A stretch of 64,000 nt of DNA from Lolium rigidum (taxonomy: Eukaryota > Streptophyta > Magnoliopsida > Poales > Poaceae). This document shows positions 11,341 to 23,310 of the stretch, piece by piece (position 1 is the stretch's first letter; each line of letters begins with the position of its first letter). The DNA lies in the NCBI RefSeq assembly GCF_022539505.1, contig NC_061508.1:63807754-63871753 (forward strand), in the 5' to 3' direction. The position numbers were made by a program, and so were the translations under genes. The notes under the pieces are model-generated. The model saw only the letters and a list, made by a program, of their open reading frames with translations, searched no databases and was not told where the DNA came from.

Positions 11341-12334
11341 CCAGCTTGATCGCATGCTCATATGTTGATCCACTTGTGCGACTTTTGTTTTTTTACTTCT
11401 TTAGATGGTTGATCCATGTATCGACCTTGAGTGATCCATAAATTATAATAATGGTGCAATCCGTGTTAATAACTTAATATACATTGGTAGGGCATGCATC
11501 TTGATCCCACCACTCTCTTGATAAGTTGATGCAACTTGTAACAATCTTGGTGCAGCTCGGATGTAGGGGTTTTCCGCACGGAGAATATTATGACAGAATA
11601 AACACATAGATCATACAAGTCCTTATCGTGTTACATTTTTTGACGTATGAAGTTCAAGAATGCACTTGACATCCATGGTGAAGAAATCCCTGCATGTGTG
11701 TGCTTAATTCCAAGAGTGATCATGTAGCAAACTACTAGTCCATCAATTAATCCATACCGCTGTGGCATCGTTCACACACACATACAACTGTGTATGCATG
11801 TCACGGTGGCAAGATATGGCATCTCGGTGCAACACAACAGAGCCTGTCATTTTCAGCAAAAAAAATGCACGGACGATTGGGAACGGAGATATGCTATTCT
11901 CTATCACATCAGTCCCCTTCGCCCGTAACTTGCTAGATTTTTCGACCACACAACGACCGTCGACGGCCCGTCTTTAAGCTCGTCGCGACAAAACGAGTCA
12001 AAGAGTGCCATGCCATTACCATTAGTACGTCGTCGGGAGCAGTGGCCAAGTTTGAGCTTTCTATTTGATGGAGGAAGAGACAAAAACCTTCAAGATGGAA
12101 CTAATCGGTTCTAATATCTAGGCCCTTGAATGATTGGTACTACTCCCGCGAATAGGCCACCTGTTCATGGCATAGTTAAGATGGGTCAGCATCTCAAGCA
12201 GTATTCTTTTTTTCTTGACAAATCTGAGCTCTTGAGAAAACTAATGCTTCATTTGATCTGGCGAAATTATTTTAGGATTTGAATTGTCAGTTCGGCGTCA
12301 ACTAGTATGGATTTAAAGTTGTGCAAGTCGGGCG
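11341..12334. other. No recognisable feature
   Basis: This is AT-rich, low-coding sequence with scattered stops in all frames. I see no repeat family, RNA gene or exon in it. Confidence 0.4.
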
Positions 12335-12337
12335 TTA

Positions 12338-12739
12338 GAGCATCTCCAGTCGAATCCCTCAAAAAACGTCCGGCACAACGATTTGGGGCTCGTTTGGAGA
12401 CAGCGCCGGACAAAAAAAGACTAAAAATATGTATAAAAAAGAGACCCTTCCCAGCCACGTCCCTCAAACAGCGTCCGGATGCATGCATTTTAATAGAGGG
12501 GACCACCCCATGTGGAAAAAGTAGGTGAGAGAAAGTGTGGAGAAAGAGAATGACATGTGGGGAGTAGGAGCTGCATTTATGGTCCAGACGCTATTTTTTG
12601 TGTCCGGCGTCTCTACCGGGGACGCCGAACATAAAATGAGGCACTATTTAGCTTTGGGGGACGCGACTAGAACGCATTTTCCTCCATTTTTTGTCCACCG
12701 TCCCCCAAACGTCATTTGGGGACGCGACTGGAGATACTC
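12338..12739. mobile_element. Harbinger-type MITE (TTA target duplication)
   Basis: The left end GAGCATCTCCAGTCG and the right end (GAGTATCTCCAGTCG on the minus strand) are inverted repeats with one mismatch. TTA flanks both sides (12335-12337, 12740-12742). The 402-bp element has no coding capacity. Confidence 0.88.
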
Positions 12740-12742
12740 TTA

Positions 12743-14317
12743 AGAAAAAATAGCACGGAAGCACTTTTGGGGGTTTGGCGCCATTGTCCTTGGCCCCGAC
12801 CTCACTCCGGCGCCGCGGGACTTGGTGCTAACCTGCTTTTGCGCTGCTTTTTTTTTTTTGACGAAAACCTATAAAATATTAGTTTTATCCTAGATGGTGC
12901 CGAACCCATGGTCAGATTTCGATATATGTTCGCCGGGAAATCTGAGCCTTAACACATAGTAGAACAAATAAATAGAAATTTAGAAAGAAATTTAACAGAC
13001 ATCACATTTTCTCCAAACAATCGAACTTTTTGTAGTAGTTGAAAAAAGAGGAAAATCCAAACCTTCCTCACCAGCTCCGTTCCAGCACAAAAAAAGAAGT
13101 ACTTGTCACCAGCTGGTCACCGAAGAAAGGTTGAAACTTCCATGAAAAAAATTCTGAGAAGGCTGACGCCTATCCTATCGCTACCTTTAAAGGACCTACA
13201 AGAAAGAAGAGAGAAAGAGGGCAGTGGCCAATGAAGCCAGGCTGCCAGAGGGCCAGGCAATGCGCTTTCCCCATCTAACTGAACCGTGCATACTGCCCAA
13301 GCTTCTGCCTGACCATTGCGAATCCTTTGCGAGGTGGTCAGACTCAGAGGGCACTTTCCCTGCTTTCTCGCTCCGCAGCATGGCCCTCCTGCCGCGGCAG
13401 CAAATGCGCCGAACAGTGGCTGTCAATGGATTCTCCCTTGGATTTTAACTGCCCACTGTTGCTTTCCTCTCGGTCGATCGACGACGGCGACTGCTCTTTT
13501 CGTGTTGCTGTTGCACTGCATGCAGCATTGAATCGGCATGGAGGCTGATTGGTGGGATGGATAGGGGATGTACTCTACATGGAGAAGCTTGGCAGCTCTC
13601 AACTCTCAAGTTTTTCTTGGGATACAATCTGAACTCTGGAGTGTACTGTTCCATGTGGCCATGAACGTGGTCGGCATGCATAGGCGAGGAGACGAAGAGG
13701 AACTTGGAGTGGCTCGGGTTAGTCTGGGCCGTCTACTGCATTCTTCGGACGGCTCTCAGTTTTCACCGTACTAGGGATCTGCTGCTCCTCCTGGTCCTGG
13801 ACGGCCGCGAAGAGGCTTTTTACGGTACAAATTACTAGTCTAATAGATGAGTAGTATTGAGCAGAAGTAGTTTAGGCAGGTAATGTTTCGGTATAGTTTT
13901 ATTCCGTATAAAGACAGCTTGGTCCCAGGATTTATGGGTAAGGATCAACCCGTCCACAATATGGCTCACATCCTTGCACTTGCCATAGGTGAACCATCGC
14001 ACAACTGCCCCTCAACTATAATCAATCCCGCATAAAAAAAACATGTGTAATGTGTTCCCATGGCTATTAGTTGCTCTTCTTCATCCCAGTCTCCAGCGAG
14101 GCATTCTTGCCGGGCCGCGAGGCCTGCCTATCGACTCGTACGTGGTGGCGGTCAAGGTCGCAAACTTTCAGGGGAAGAATCTAGGTGCAAAGTGAAATGA
14201 TGCAACGGTGTCGACGGTGGAATAAGCTGGGTACAAAGTGGAAAGAATACGAATGGAATTGTATCACGGTGGTATTTCTAATTTTCTATTAAACAAGAAA
14301 TACATCACCAGTGAAGA
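12743..14317. other. No gene supported; possible poly-A remnant
   Basis: A run of about 13 T at 12847-12859 followed by GACGAAAACC resembles the tail of a minus-strand LINE, but no body was recognised. The GC-rich part around 13200-13790 has only short overlapping ORFs. Confidence 0.35.
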
Positions 14318-14439
14318 GATAAGGCTAACTCCAACTGCTCCCCGCATCCAAACATGAGATGTCCGTTGCGGTCCACGAGGCTCGACGGCCAACCGCATAC
14401 GGAACGCATGGTCGTTTGGGTCCGCGTGCGCCCCATTTT

Positions 14440-15745
14440 GAGATGTGCTCGGTTTACGATGGCCGCGTATGGCACATTACTATGCGCACGTCCCCCTGAA
14501 ATACCCACAAGCCCACACGTCAGCAGCCGATGAAGGCGAGGAAGCGCGGGCCCACACGGATGCGGACGCGCAAGTTTTCTTAAATGGAGACCATTGGTCC
14601 CTCTCACTCCAGTTCCCACTATCCACGAAGCTTCCAAACTCTAGCCACCCCGAGCTTCCGAACCATAGCCACCTCGAGGCCATGGCGAAGAAGGGGCGAC
14701 TGGTTCCGTCTTGGCCGGAACGACCACGAGGCCTTGGGTCACGTTCCAGCGGCCAGCGCGGCGACAATAGCGGCTGCCAGAACACCTGCGCGCCCGCTAG
14801 GAGGCCCGTGGAAACACGAAGGCCACCGCGCGCTCCTCCCGTTCCACGATCCGCGACGTACTTGAACGTCGACACGCCTCTACGTCGACATCGGCACCCC
14901 GCACCCATGGCCGGACGTGCACTGGTCGCACAGATGGCACCTCAACCAGTTGTGGGTGTTGGTGCTCGTGATCCCGAGGAGCGGCCCCGCGCGTCGCCGT
15001 GAAATCCTTCGCCGCCGTGCCCACCTGCCGCCGGATCTACTTCAAGATCCGGCATACGCCATTGATTCCCTGTTGTGGGCGTTGTGGTTTAAAGCCGAGC
15101 ACGACGCTCGGTGCGATATGGTCGAGGCCCACCTCAAGGGCCTCGACGTTGATGACTTCGACTACGAGGAGGTCGGGCCTTCAAGCACCCACAACCGCCA
15201 CCACCACTGCAGCAGGTGCCTCCACCACCATCGCATGTGAAGGAGTAGGAGGACACGCTCCCGCCATTGGGGTACACCTTCCCCATGCCGCGAGCGGGCC
15301 ACGCCGACTGGTCCCAGTACTAGGGGCATAAATCTAGTACATCGAGCTCCTCACGTGGGTGCCGGCGCTTTCGAGGACAGTGTACCAGGAGGCGGCGGTG
15401 GAGGACATGCCTGAAGACGACGGTGACCTCGACTACCAGCCAATAGAGGAGGACGTCGCAGAGTTGACGGAGAAGGAGGCCATCGCGTGCATGGGGGCCA
15501 TCTCCTTTGCGGAGGAGCGTGCTAAATGGCCCCCCCTCGACGAGGTCATCTAGGCCTCCGACGAGGACATGTGGCGTTGGCACCACCGCCAGGACCGGAG
15601 TACCTGTCGCCGTGGGTCTTCATTGACCTCAGCGCTAGGGCAGGCATGCGTCCGGCCAGCATCCCTGCAGCGGGATTATCCTATGTTTCTATTTTCTTTT
15701 TCTTTTTAGGGTGGAAAAACTGGGGGCTTTTGAGCCTCAAATAAA
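14440..15745 (+). pseudogene. Broken transposon passenger ORF (unknown function)
   Basis: A GC-rich coding-like stretch is broken into at least three frames. One piece (14917-15240) carries RREILRRRAHLPPD, AIDSLLWALWFKAEHDAR and DVDDFDYEEVGPSS. Another (15359-15553) reads acidic with EDDGDLDYQPIEEDVAELTE. A Trp/Leu-rich end LGWKNWGLLSLK is followed by a stop near 15742. The style (Arg-rich helices, Trp-containing segment, acidic linker) matches ORFs I associate with cereal DNA-transposon passengers rather than a host gene, but no terminal repeats were found to bound it. The function is unknown. Confidence 0.4.
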
Positions 15746-16391
15746 TGTAAATTAATTTACTTAACTCAATGTACATCTTTATCTGGTTAAAGTTGAGTCA
15801 ATTAATTTGGATCGAAGAAAACAACTGTATTTGGCGCCCTATATTCTTTTTGCAGTTTTGGCCCCGGGCTGCCTCCGACCTCAAACGCACCGAGCCCTAT
15901 TGCGCATCTGCGTGACGCCCCATCCAAATACAAATGGACCGAAAAAATAATATGTTATGCGACAGCCTATAAAAAAGGAAATTGTTGTCCACATAAATGG
16001 AATGGGATGGGGGAGCAGCCTAGCCTGATGGATAATTTTAGATCTCCCGAAATATCCCACATGCAGGTAGAAACTTACCTATTTTACTCTTTGGTGGAAA
16101 TATACTACTCCTTTGCCTAACAAGTATCGGTCAACCTCAGTCCTTGGATCTTGGTGGTTGGACGGTTGGTGGTTCTCTATCCCTACCGTAAAAGACCCCG
16201 CCGCGAAGCCCCCATCAAAACCATCACGAACCGACCCACCGGCCACCGCCTCGGGACGACGGTACGGGGGCGACCAAAATACGATCTCTACTACGACCGC
16301 ATCCTTCGTATCAGGAGCGGTAGGCCCGCCAAAGAGACATGCTAAGCAACCAGGAGCGCCGGCAACCCTGGGAGCTTAGTGCTCTTTAGGG

Positions 16392-16990
16392 ATGGCACTA
16401 AGGGCCAAGCTCGCCGAGGCCAGGGCGACGCTCGCGGAGGCCAGTGCGGTGCTCGCGGAGGCGTGGGCGGAGATGGCGGACCCTCCGTTGCCGGCGGCCA
16501 AACCCACGGACGCCGTCATCCACGACATTGTCGATGACGACGAGGACGTACCCTGCCGCTTCGAGTTCGCCGGCGACCAGAGCGTTGCGGGATGCCCAGC
16601 GCCGTCAGGCTTGGGCATCGGAGGAGGAAGACCACATATGCGGTCGCCATGGCTCAGGGGTACATGTGCTCCGACCTGGATTCGGTCGCGTGGAGGGGAC
16701 CTTCTCCCGCGCGGGTCGAGCAGGAGAACCGGGAGCTAGCGAAGGCCATCGCTGCCAGGGACGATGCGTTGGAGGCGGCTAGGGATAGGGTCCGCTGCCA
16801 CGCCCACATGGCGGTGGTGGATGCGGCGGAGGCGGCGGCGAAGAGAGTCGTGTGGGACTCCTTTCTAGCTGAGGCCCTCAAAGGCCGCAGGCGACAGGAC
16901 GAGATGTCCGATCGCCGGCGTGCGCGGCGCAAGGAGGGCGTGAAGCGCTCGCGCTTCGACGATGGTGTCGGTCCCTCCGACGGCCAGTAG
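16392..16990 (+). pseudogene. Acidic coiled-coil passenger ORF of a Harbinger-like relic
   Basis: The first frame starts at Met 16392 with heptad-like Ala/Glu repeats (LAEARATLAEASAVLAEAW), then an acidic IVDDDEDV stretch, and loses frame near 16590. The second frame runs from 16592 to the stop at 16988-16990. It has a Glu/Ala/Arg helix (VEQENRELAKAIAARDDALE), a basic segment RRARRKEGVKRSR and the tail FDDGVGPSDGQ. The tail resembles that of the intact ORF at 22596-23090 (NDGAGPSGSN). The sequence at 17180-17300 (CCGCGAAGACGCAAACCTG and following) resembles subterminal sequence of the Harbinger element ending at 20301. It is probably a relic of the same class with lost ends. Confidence 0.5.
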
Positions 16991-17873
16991 TAGGCAGCGC
17001 GACTGCGAGTAAACCCGGCCGTGGTAGGCCGCGCGGCGGCGAGTAGGTACAGCCGTTGTAGTTTTAGCTTAACTCGACTAACCGTCTATGTAAAGATGGT
17101 CCTTTTGGCCAATCAATTGTAATGAAGAAATATTTTGCTTATCTAGTCATTGCCTAGCGGGCCTCGGTACTGCGCGACCGCGCGTCCGCGAAGACGCAAA
17201 CCTGCCGCATATTTAGGCCGTGCTTGCGTCGCCATGGACGGCCAAGTCACTATGCTTTGCCCACCTGGAGCAGGGTCCAGATGCATTTTACGTCCGCGCA
17301 TCTAGAACTTACATTAGCATTCCCAGAAGTTTGCAGATCGACCCCTCAGCATCTACTCCTTTAACTACAGTCCCACGTTGTTTCAGTTCAAGAGAGTTTT
17401 GTTCCGTTCGAGGGAGGGGAGAAAGGAGGCGAAGGAGGAGGGGGTGCATGGGGAGGTGACGGTGGCGGCAATCGCTCGACCGGAACATGTAAGCAAATGC
17501 GGTGGAGGGAAACTACATTGAGGCGACACTGGCGACCGCGTTGAACGCAGCAGCGATGGCTCCCATCTGCCGCCACAAAAAGGAACCGCCGCCTTGTTTC
17601 GCTAAGCCTATCCTCACCACGACTCATCCACCGACGTTTTTTTTCTATAGAGTAGAAATGACCTATGTGTGCTTATTAGTTCGGTTGATGATTTACGGAA
17701 AAATAAGTAAGGTTTAGGTATTGGAGGAATTAGGATTTTTTTTTTGCCATCATAAAATATTCAGGGAGGGACTATGTGCAAATTTTTAGGCCAACCGCTC
17801 GTCTCCAAGTGGGACCCACGTGCATGTGTCGTTGACACAATTACGACAATAAACCTGGTTCAGGACTAACTAG

Positions 17874-17998
17874 AACCTACTTCACAAGTTTGTATGTAAA
17901 ATCCTGCAAAAAGAGTACGAGGACCTACTTGACAAATATGTACGTAAAATCCTGCAAATTGAGAGTACGAGGACCTACTTGACAAGTATGTACATAAG
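17874..17998. repeat. Tandem repeat, unit about 50 bp, 2.5 copies
   Basis: The phrase ACCTACTTGACAAGTATGTA followed by GTAAAATCCTGCAAA recurs at 17874, 17923 and 17973 (last copy truncated), with a few substitutions. Confidence 0.8.
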
Positions 17999-18010
17999 TA
18001 TAAGGACAGC

Positions 18011-18862
18011 TAGTATATTTAACTCCCTCTGCATTCTAGCCTCAAAAGACATACAAAAAAAAAATTATGTTATAGTAGAATATGGTCACACACACAAAAA
18101 AAACTTATGTGACCCAGCTCATAAGAATGATTGAAGTTGTGATACATCAAAGTTAATGAAATCATCATGCATCGTAGTCAACGGATACATCACTTACCAC
18201 TCAAAGGATATTATCCACCTTGGTGTCAAACCTGTGATTTGCCTCGTGTGTGTGCTGCACGAACAACCATCTCGCATTCTAGCTGATCATTCAATGGGTA
18301 GTTTACGCCGTTTATGTTCTGCAGGGAAGCATATTATTTATTCTCGCATAAAGAAAGCTAAGGATTTGGCATTTGATCCTCGCACTAGATTGGTCATAGG
18401 AGACCTGTGAAAACACTCATTTCCATGAAACATTATGGATAAACATATGCAATAAGAACAGTTGTACGATGAAACAACCGTTTTCTAAGTTGTTTCTACT
18501 GGACAATGAGAACATTTTCTCCATATGATGAAAATCTTTTTTCCTTATTTGTACCTCTAGGTCCCTAAAATGACCTACAAGTGCAGTGCAAAACCTTCTG
18601 TTTCATACAAAGTGCGAGAGGAACATGTGAAATGGGCTGATGTTTTGCATGCACAAGCTTGCCAAATGTGCGTGCCTTCCTGGCTAGTCAAGTTTGGCGA
18701 CTGGTCAGATAAAAAGGCCCTTTCTCAGACTGAATTAGCTTTACCATTTTGAGAAAAAGAGGAAGATGAGATGCACAATTGCTTCATTGCTCCGAGCCAC
18801 ACATTAGAGAACAGATTGGGATTGGACAACACGTCTAGGTCAGGACCAAGCCAGTCCGGGCC
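18011..18862 (+). other. Possible decayed gene fragment, unassigned
   Basis: Two open stretches on the plus strand look more protein-like than their surroundings. One is 18156-18410 (with GVKPVICLVCVLHEQ and RIKKAKDLAFDPRTRLVIGD). The other is 18570-18752 (EEHVKWADVLHAQACQM, SWLVKFGDW). A CT|GTGAAA donor and a CTCTAG acceptor lie between them, but splicing them shifts the frame into a stop. I recognise no family. It may be a pseudogene or chance. Confidence 0.2.
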
Positions 18863-19353
18863 TTAGGACATCTCCAACGGGACGATGCATATCGGATGCT
18901 GAAAGCGAGCACGCTCGTTCGTTTGCGTCGAACCGCAGACATGAAAATGATCGTTTTTTACCGCGCGTTCGTTTGCCTTTCGGGTGTCCCCGGCTGGCCG
19001 ACGCGTTTGTCCCGTGGACATGAATTTGGATGTTCAAACATCAAAAGAAACATGTTCAAAGTACGTAGTTATTACAGTCTGCATGAAATGAGGTGATATC
19101 GACGACTACACAATGTTTTCATGGCCAACCGATGCTCACCGATGCTCAATCAGGCGGTTGGACATGTTCTCGTCGGTGACTTCAACATTCATATGTAGAT
19201 ACTGCTGCCGAGATGATGCCCCAGTGATTGATGCAACCAGCTGTGGTGACCCTGCATACCACTGCATGTTGTAGTATGCCAGTCGTTGATATAACATTCA
19301 CGAAGTACCATTCCGCAAATATTACATCCCTCAGAGTAGTACAACGAACATAA

Positions 19354-19453
19354 NNNNNNNNNNNNNNNNNNNNNNNNNNNNNNNNNNNNNNNNNNNNNNN
19401 NNNNNNNNNNNNNNNNNNNNNNNNNNNNNNNNNNNNNNNNNNNNNNNNNNNNN
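19354..19453. other. Assembly gap (100 N)
   Basis: Exactly 100 N lie inside the Harbinger element; the true size is unknown. Confidence 1.
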
Positions 19454-19596
19454 TGAGTTGCAAGTTTGTCGCACTCTCGAAACCCTAACCCTGTAAGGTG
19501 TCGAGAGAGAAACTTGTCCCCCTTCGATGCAGTTTTCGTTTAAAAGCGCGAAATTTCCCCAGAATTTACTATGCAATGCACATCCCTTTCTAAAAT

Positions 19597-19833
19597 CTAC
19601 CCCTCGATCGTCTCTAAACCTGGGACATTACACCAGCTCACCCTGAAAATCCCATAGGTGCTCATTCGGGCCAGCAGGACATCGTCCTCAACGATCATGT
19701 TGTGCATGATCATGCACCAGGTCATGACCACATGCATTGTCTTCAACGACCATGTTATTTCCGGGTGACAGACAATTGCCCACCGAGCTTGGAGCACACC
19801 AAATCCCCGCTCCACATCTTTACTTGATGGCAA
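19597..19833 (-). pseudogene. PIF/Harbinger transposase C-terminal fragment (DDE_Tnp_4)
   Basis: The frame begins MPSSKDVERGFGVLQARWAI and continues with a His/Met/Cys-rich helix ending MIMHNMIVEDD. The KDVER-FGVLQARWAI block and the HNMI(V/I)ED block are hallmarks of the C-terminal end of the PIF/Harbinger nuclease, in which the last catalytic Glu of the DDE triad sits in the VER-F motif. Only about the last fifth of a normal 350-400 residue transposase is present. The rest is missing or lies in the adjacent gap (19354-19453), and no upstream catalytic Asp was found. In active relatives this protein, with a Myb-like partner, cuts the termini and targets TWA sites. Confidence 0.85.
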
Positions 19834-20379
19834 ACCTCTTCATTTTTTCGTGTTTGGATTACGGACAATCTTCACCAGTGTGGCCCAATTAGGATAGATG
19901 CCATCAGTGACAAATGCGTCCAACAACCCACCCCGACTCCTATCTTGTTCTCCGGCGCGGCGAGGCTCGAACAGACGACGTGTACTACGGCGGTGCGGTG
20001 GGGAGGGGTTGGGGTGGTGGTGTCACACTAGGGCAGCAAAGAAGGGAAATACAAATTAAGCAAATTCACACGGTCGATTTCACTGTCCCTGAGCTGCGGG
20101 ACCGGGTTAGAATACGAAGACACTCGGCGCAACCGCGCAGCGTCCACCGACGCATCCGAGGCACATATTTGGGCCGCGTTTGCATCTCCGCAGATAACCC
20201 GGTCACTATGCGTCGGGCCGCTGGGTCTAGGTCCAGACGCATTTTTCGACCGCGTGGTCCGGTAGCTCTACGTTTGTTTTCGTTGCCCGTTGGAGATGTC
20301 CTTAGAGGTTAGAATCTACTTTTGGATCTCTTGCATTCAACACAAAAACTCTGAAGTTTCATTGTCTAGAAGGTACACG

Positions 20380-21725
20380 AAGTGCACCCGGTTCAGGATA
20401 ATGGTAAATATTGCTACAGTACCGTCACCATGGCCGGCCGGTCCACCCTTGTGAAGTCCTTCCTCACTAGCATTGTCATCTACTACATTATCATCCTCAA
20501 TGTGCCGGTGGAGGTGCTCATGAAAATTGATAGCATTCGAAGAGCCTTTCTGGCGGCAAGTGATAAAGTCAACGAAGGAAAATGCAAAGTTAGTTGGGAT
20601 ATGGTGTGTAAGCCCAAGGAATATGAGGTCTTGGGATTCTAAATCTTGCTAAATTCGCTTCGGCTCTTTGCATGAGATGGTTTTGGCATGAATGAGGTGA
20701 TGAGGCAAGACCATGGGTTGGCCATGGAAACCCATGCAACAACAAAGATAAAGAGCTATTCGCCGCGGCGACAAAGATCTCCATCGGAAATGGAAAGAAG
20801 GCACTTTTTTGGGAGGCCCCATGGCTTGATGGAAAAAGACCGAAAGACATTGCACCCCTCATCTACAAAATCTCACAAGGAAAAAGGTGTTCCGTTAGCA
20901 AGGCTTTGGATGATTTTTTTTGGATCTCTAATATCAACACCGATGATGGCCTAACACTTGAGCACATCAAGCAATTTTCAACCCTTCGGGAAATGATTCA
21001 ACTGGTGCAATTGAATTCTAACACCCCGGGATTCCATCTCTTGGTAGCTCACCAATAGAGGATGCTAATCCTCCAAATCGGCATACAATATGCAATTCTT
21101 GGGTCACACAAAATCTTTGCCTTCCCTTGTTTGGAAACCTTGGGCTCGACCTAAATGAAAAACATTCGCGTGGTTGATTATGTAAAATAGGGTTTGGACG
21201 GTGGATAGGCTCCAAAAGAGAGGATGGCCAAATTGTGGAAGGTGCAAGCTTTGCAACCAAGTTCATGAATCCGCTTTCCACTTGCTCTTGAAGTGTCGTT
21301 TCACCATTCGAGTTTGATCAAGTGTGAGAGAAGTTGGCTAGGGCTACATGATGTTGACCCAAGTGCTTGGCATTCTAGAAGAAATGTCAAAGAATGGTGG
21401 ATGGAGGCGATCCATAAGCAAATGCAAGGTAGAAAGGCCATGGCTTCTCTTGCTATGTTGATATCATTGGAAATATGTTAGGAACAAAATGCACGTGTTT
21501 TCCGAAACAAAGCTTCCACCGCGGACATGGTAATAACAAAGATCAAAGACATGGTTGCTACGTGGAGTATGGCAGGAGCAGGAGCGAAAGCATTGAGTAA
21601 TGTAATTCCACGAGAGTACGTGTTCGATTTTTTTAGCTTGGCCTTTTGGCCAAGTATGAGAATGTAAAACTCTAAAACTTTTTCTTTATCAATGAAAATG
21701 GCAAGTCTTTTGCCTTGTTTCATAA
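20380..21725 (+). pseudogene. LINE reverse transcriptase 3' portion with zf-RVT and 3' end
   Basis: Stitching frames gives the segment after the reverse-transcriptase palm. It begins AGRSTLVKSFLTSIVIYYI (thumb region), followed by KCKVSWDMVCKPKEYE. A segment near 20760-20950 has IGNGKKALFWEAPWLDGKRP. The zinc-binding domain CGRCKLCNQVHESAFHLLLKC is near 21240-21297, and the C-terminal helices near 21390-21480 have RKAMASLAML. The 3' flank (about 21620-21725) reads TCTTTATCAATGAAAATGGC, a common LINE-type end. There are many frameshifts and stops. The endonuclease and the catalytic YADD are absent, as expected of a 5'-truncated LINE copy. Confidence 0.78.
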
Positions 21726-22033
21726 TCCTTATCTTCTTAATATTAAACCGACAGAAACCTGAGGCATACTAACTAATCATTGCATTGGCACAGCAAAATG
21801 TGTTGTATAATAGATACTGTGACGCATGAATACAGCCAAATGGATGCTTGGTCAATGATATCTTATAAATAACTATCTCTGGATATTTTGATTCAGGCCC
21901 CTCAAAGGCTATAGACACAATCAACACCTATCATGTAGGAAAGCGATAGAAATGCAGGTGAAACACACCTAATATAAAACTAATCACACTGTATGGCAGG
22001 CCACTAAGTTTGTGATACACAGCCGTATCCTTA

Positions 22034-23307
22034 GGGCATCTCCAGCGGCGCGACGCAAACGGACGCTGAGCGACCGTTTGTGTCCGCCGTGACCGAAAAT
22101 ACGTCGTGCACCACCTCCAGTGGCGCGACGCAAAGTGACCGGACCGTCCGCGGAGACGCAAACCTGGCCCAAATATGCGCCAGGTTTGCGTCTCGGCGGT
22201 CGCTCGGCGCTCGCGGAAAATATCCGCTCGGTCCTCGCACGGGCCCGCCTGGCAGCGGCACAACTGCTTCGTCTTCCGCGGCATTACTTCCGGGCGGCGC
22301 GCTGCAGCCTTTGCAGGGCCGCGTTAATGGCGTGCCTCGGCTTCCGCGAGCGTGTGCAGCGTCGATGCGTCTTCTCCGCCAGTACTGGCACCGAGGCGTC
22401 GCTTCGGCAGTCTGCGGCCGCGTTAATGGTGAAGCCTCGCGTGCCGCACGTAGTAATGGCGATGCCCCGCGTGGCGCGGCCGTCGCCCTGTCTCCGACCT
22501 ATATAAACAGGGGCGCGAGCATCTCATCTCCTCCCCACTAAACCCTAGCCGCCGGTGCCGTAGCGCCGCTTCCGCTCAGCCCTAGCAGATCCGCCATGAG
22601 CAGCGCCGGACGCGGCCAGGCTGCCGCGCCTCCACCTTCACCTCCCACTCCACCTCCCCCAGTCTCGAGCTCCGACGACGAGTTCGACTCCGAAGACAGC
22701 ACCGACCTCCTCCACCCGGTCAGGGACGCCATGGCCATGGCTGAAGCGGAGAAGGAAGCACAGGAGGAGCTGGCGGGCCACGCGGCGTTGGACGCCGAGC
22801 TGGAACAGCGCAGGCTGGCGGCCGCCGCTGCAGCAGAGGACTCCGACTCGGAGATATCTTGGTCCTCCGATGACCCTGATGCGCCGACGCCGGAGGAGAA
22901 GGCGGCGGAGCAGCGGGCCCTCGTCGGGTCTTTTGAGACGCTCAAGGACGACGCCGCCGACGCGAGGCTAGAGCAGTTACTGCAAGAGGACGCGGCGGTG
23001 CACCGAGCCATAGCGGCCGCGCGGGAGGTGGCGGAGAAGCAGGCGACGGAGCGACGCAACGACGGTGCCGGCCCGTCAGGAAGCAACTAGTCTAGGCCTA
23101 TAGATCTACTTTGTATAGTTTTTATGCATTTTTATGTACTACTTTAAATGTTTTTACTATGTTGCAATTCAAAAAATGGGTCGCCCCGGTGGGAGCACAC
23201 CCAGACGCAAACGGACGAGCGGACAAAATATGTCCGCGGGACGACGCAAACGGACGCTTGCGACCACTTTTGGGCGTCCGAAATGCGTCGCCCCGCTGGA
23301 GATGCCC
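22034..23307 (+). mobile_element. Harbinger-type element carrying an intact acidic ORF
   Basis: The left terminus GGGCATCTCCAGCGGCG and the right terminus (GGGCATCTCCAGCGGGGCG on the minus strand) are inverted repeats. TTA flanks both ends (22031-22033, 23308-23310). Subterminal CGCAAACGGACG words repeat near both ends (22050-22075 and 23205-23260). The 1274-bp element has no transposase, so it would need one in trans. Confidence 0.92.
22596..23090 (+). CDS. Acidic/coiled-coil ORF inside a Harbinger element, unknown function
   Basis: This is an uninterrupted 164-codon frame in the middle of a TTA-flanked element. Order along the protein: a Pro-rich start (residues about 9-25), a Ser/Asp/Glu cluster SSSDDEFDSEDS, then long Ala/Glu helices likely to form a coiled coil (about residues 48-75). 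A second acidic patch DSDSEISWSSDD follows, then a further Glu/Ala/Arg helix and a C-terminus ending GAGPSGSN. It has no Myb/SANT motif of the usual Harbinger helper ORF and no DDE motif. A promoter-like leader precedes it: a TATATAAA stretch near 22500 lies about 95 bp upstream of the ATG. The composition suggests a nuclear acidic protein, but this is inference. It could be an uncharacterised element-encoded accessory protein or a captured gene. Confidence 0.55.
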   Translation: MSSAGRGQAAAPPPSPPTPPPPVSSSDDEFDSEDSTDLLHPVRDAMAMAEAEKEAQEELAGHAALDAELEQRRLAAAAAAEDSDSEISWSSDDPDAPTPEEKAAEQRALVGSFETLKDDAADARLEQLLQEDAAVHRAIAAAREVAEKQATERRNDGAGPSGSN

Positions 23308-23310
23308 TTA

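Larger units (their letters stand above)
18866..20301 (-). mobile_element. PIF/Harbinger transposon with transposase remnant
   Basis: Inverted termini GGACATCTCCAACGGG (18866) and its exact complement (ending 20301) are each flanked by TTA (18863-18865, 20302-20304). The 1436 bp include a 100-N gap and the tail of a PIF-type transposase on the minus strand. Subterminal sequence near 20160-20270 is GC-rich with ACGCA/TGCGT words. Confidence 0.92.

Noticed and set aside
14318..15930. Complete Harbinger element around the 15-kb passenger ORF
   Set aside because: Sequences at the two possible ends (GGCTAACTCCAACTGC and the 15.85-kb region) are not inverted repeats of each other.
18156..18752. 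Two-exon gene joined across 18411-18560
   Set aside because: Donor and acceptor exist but the phases do not match and the joined frame stops at once.
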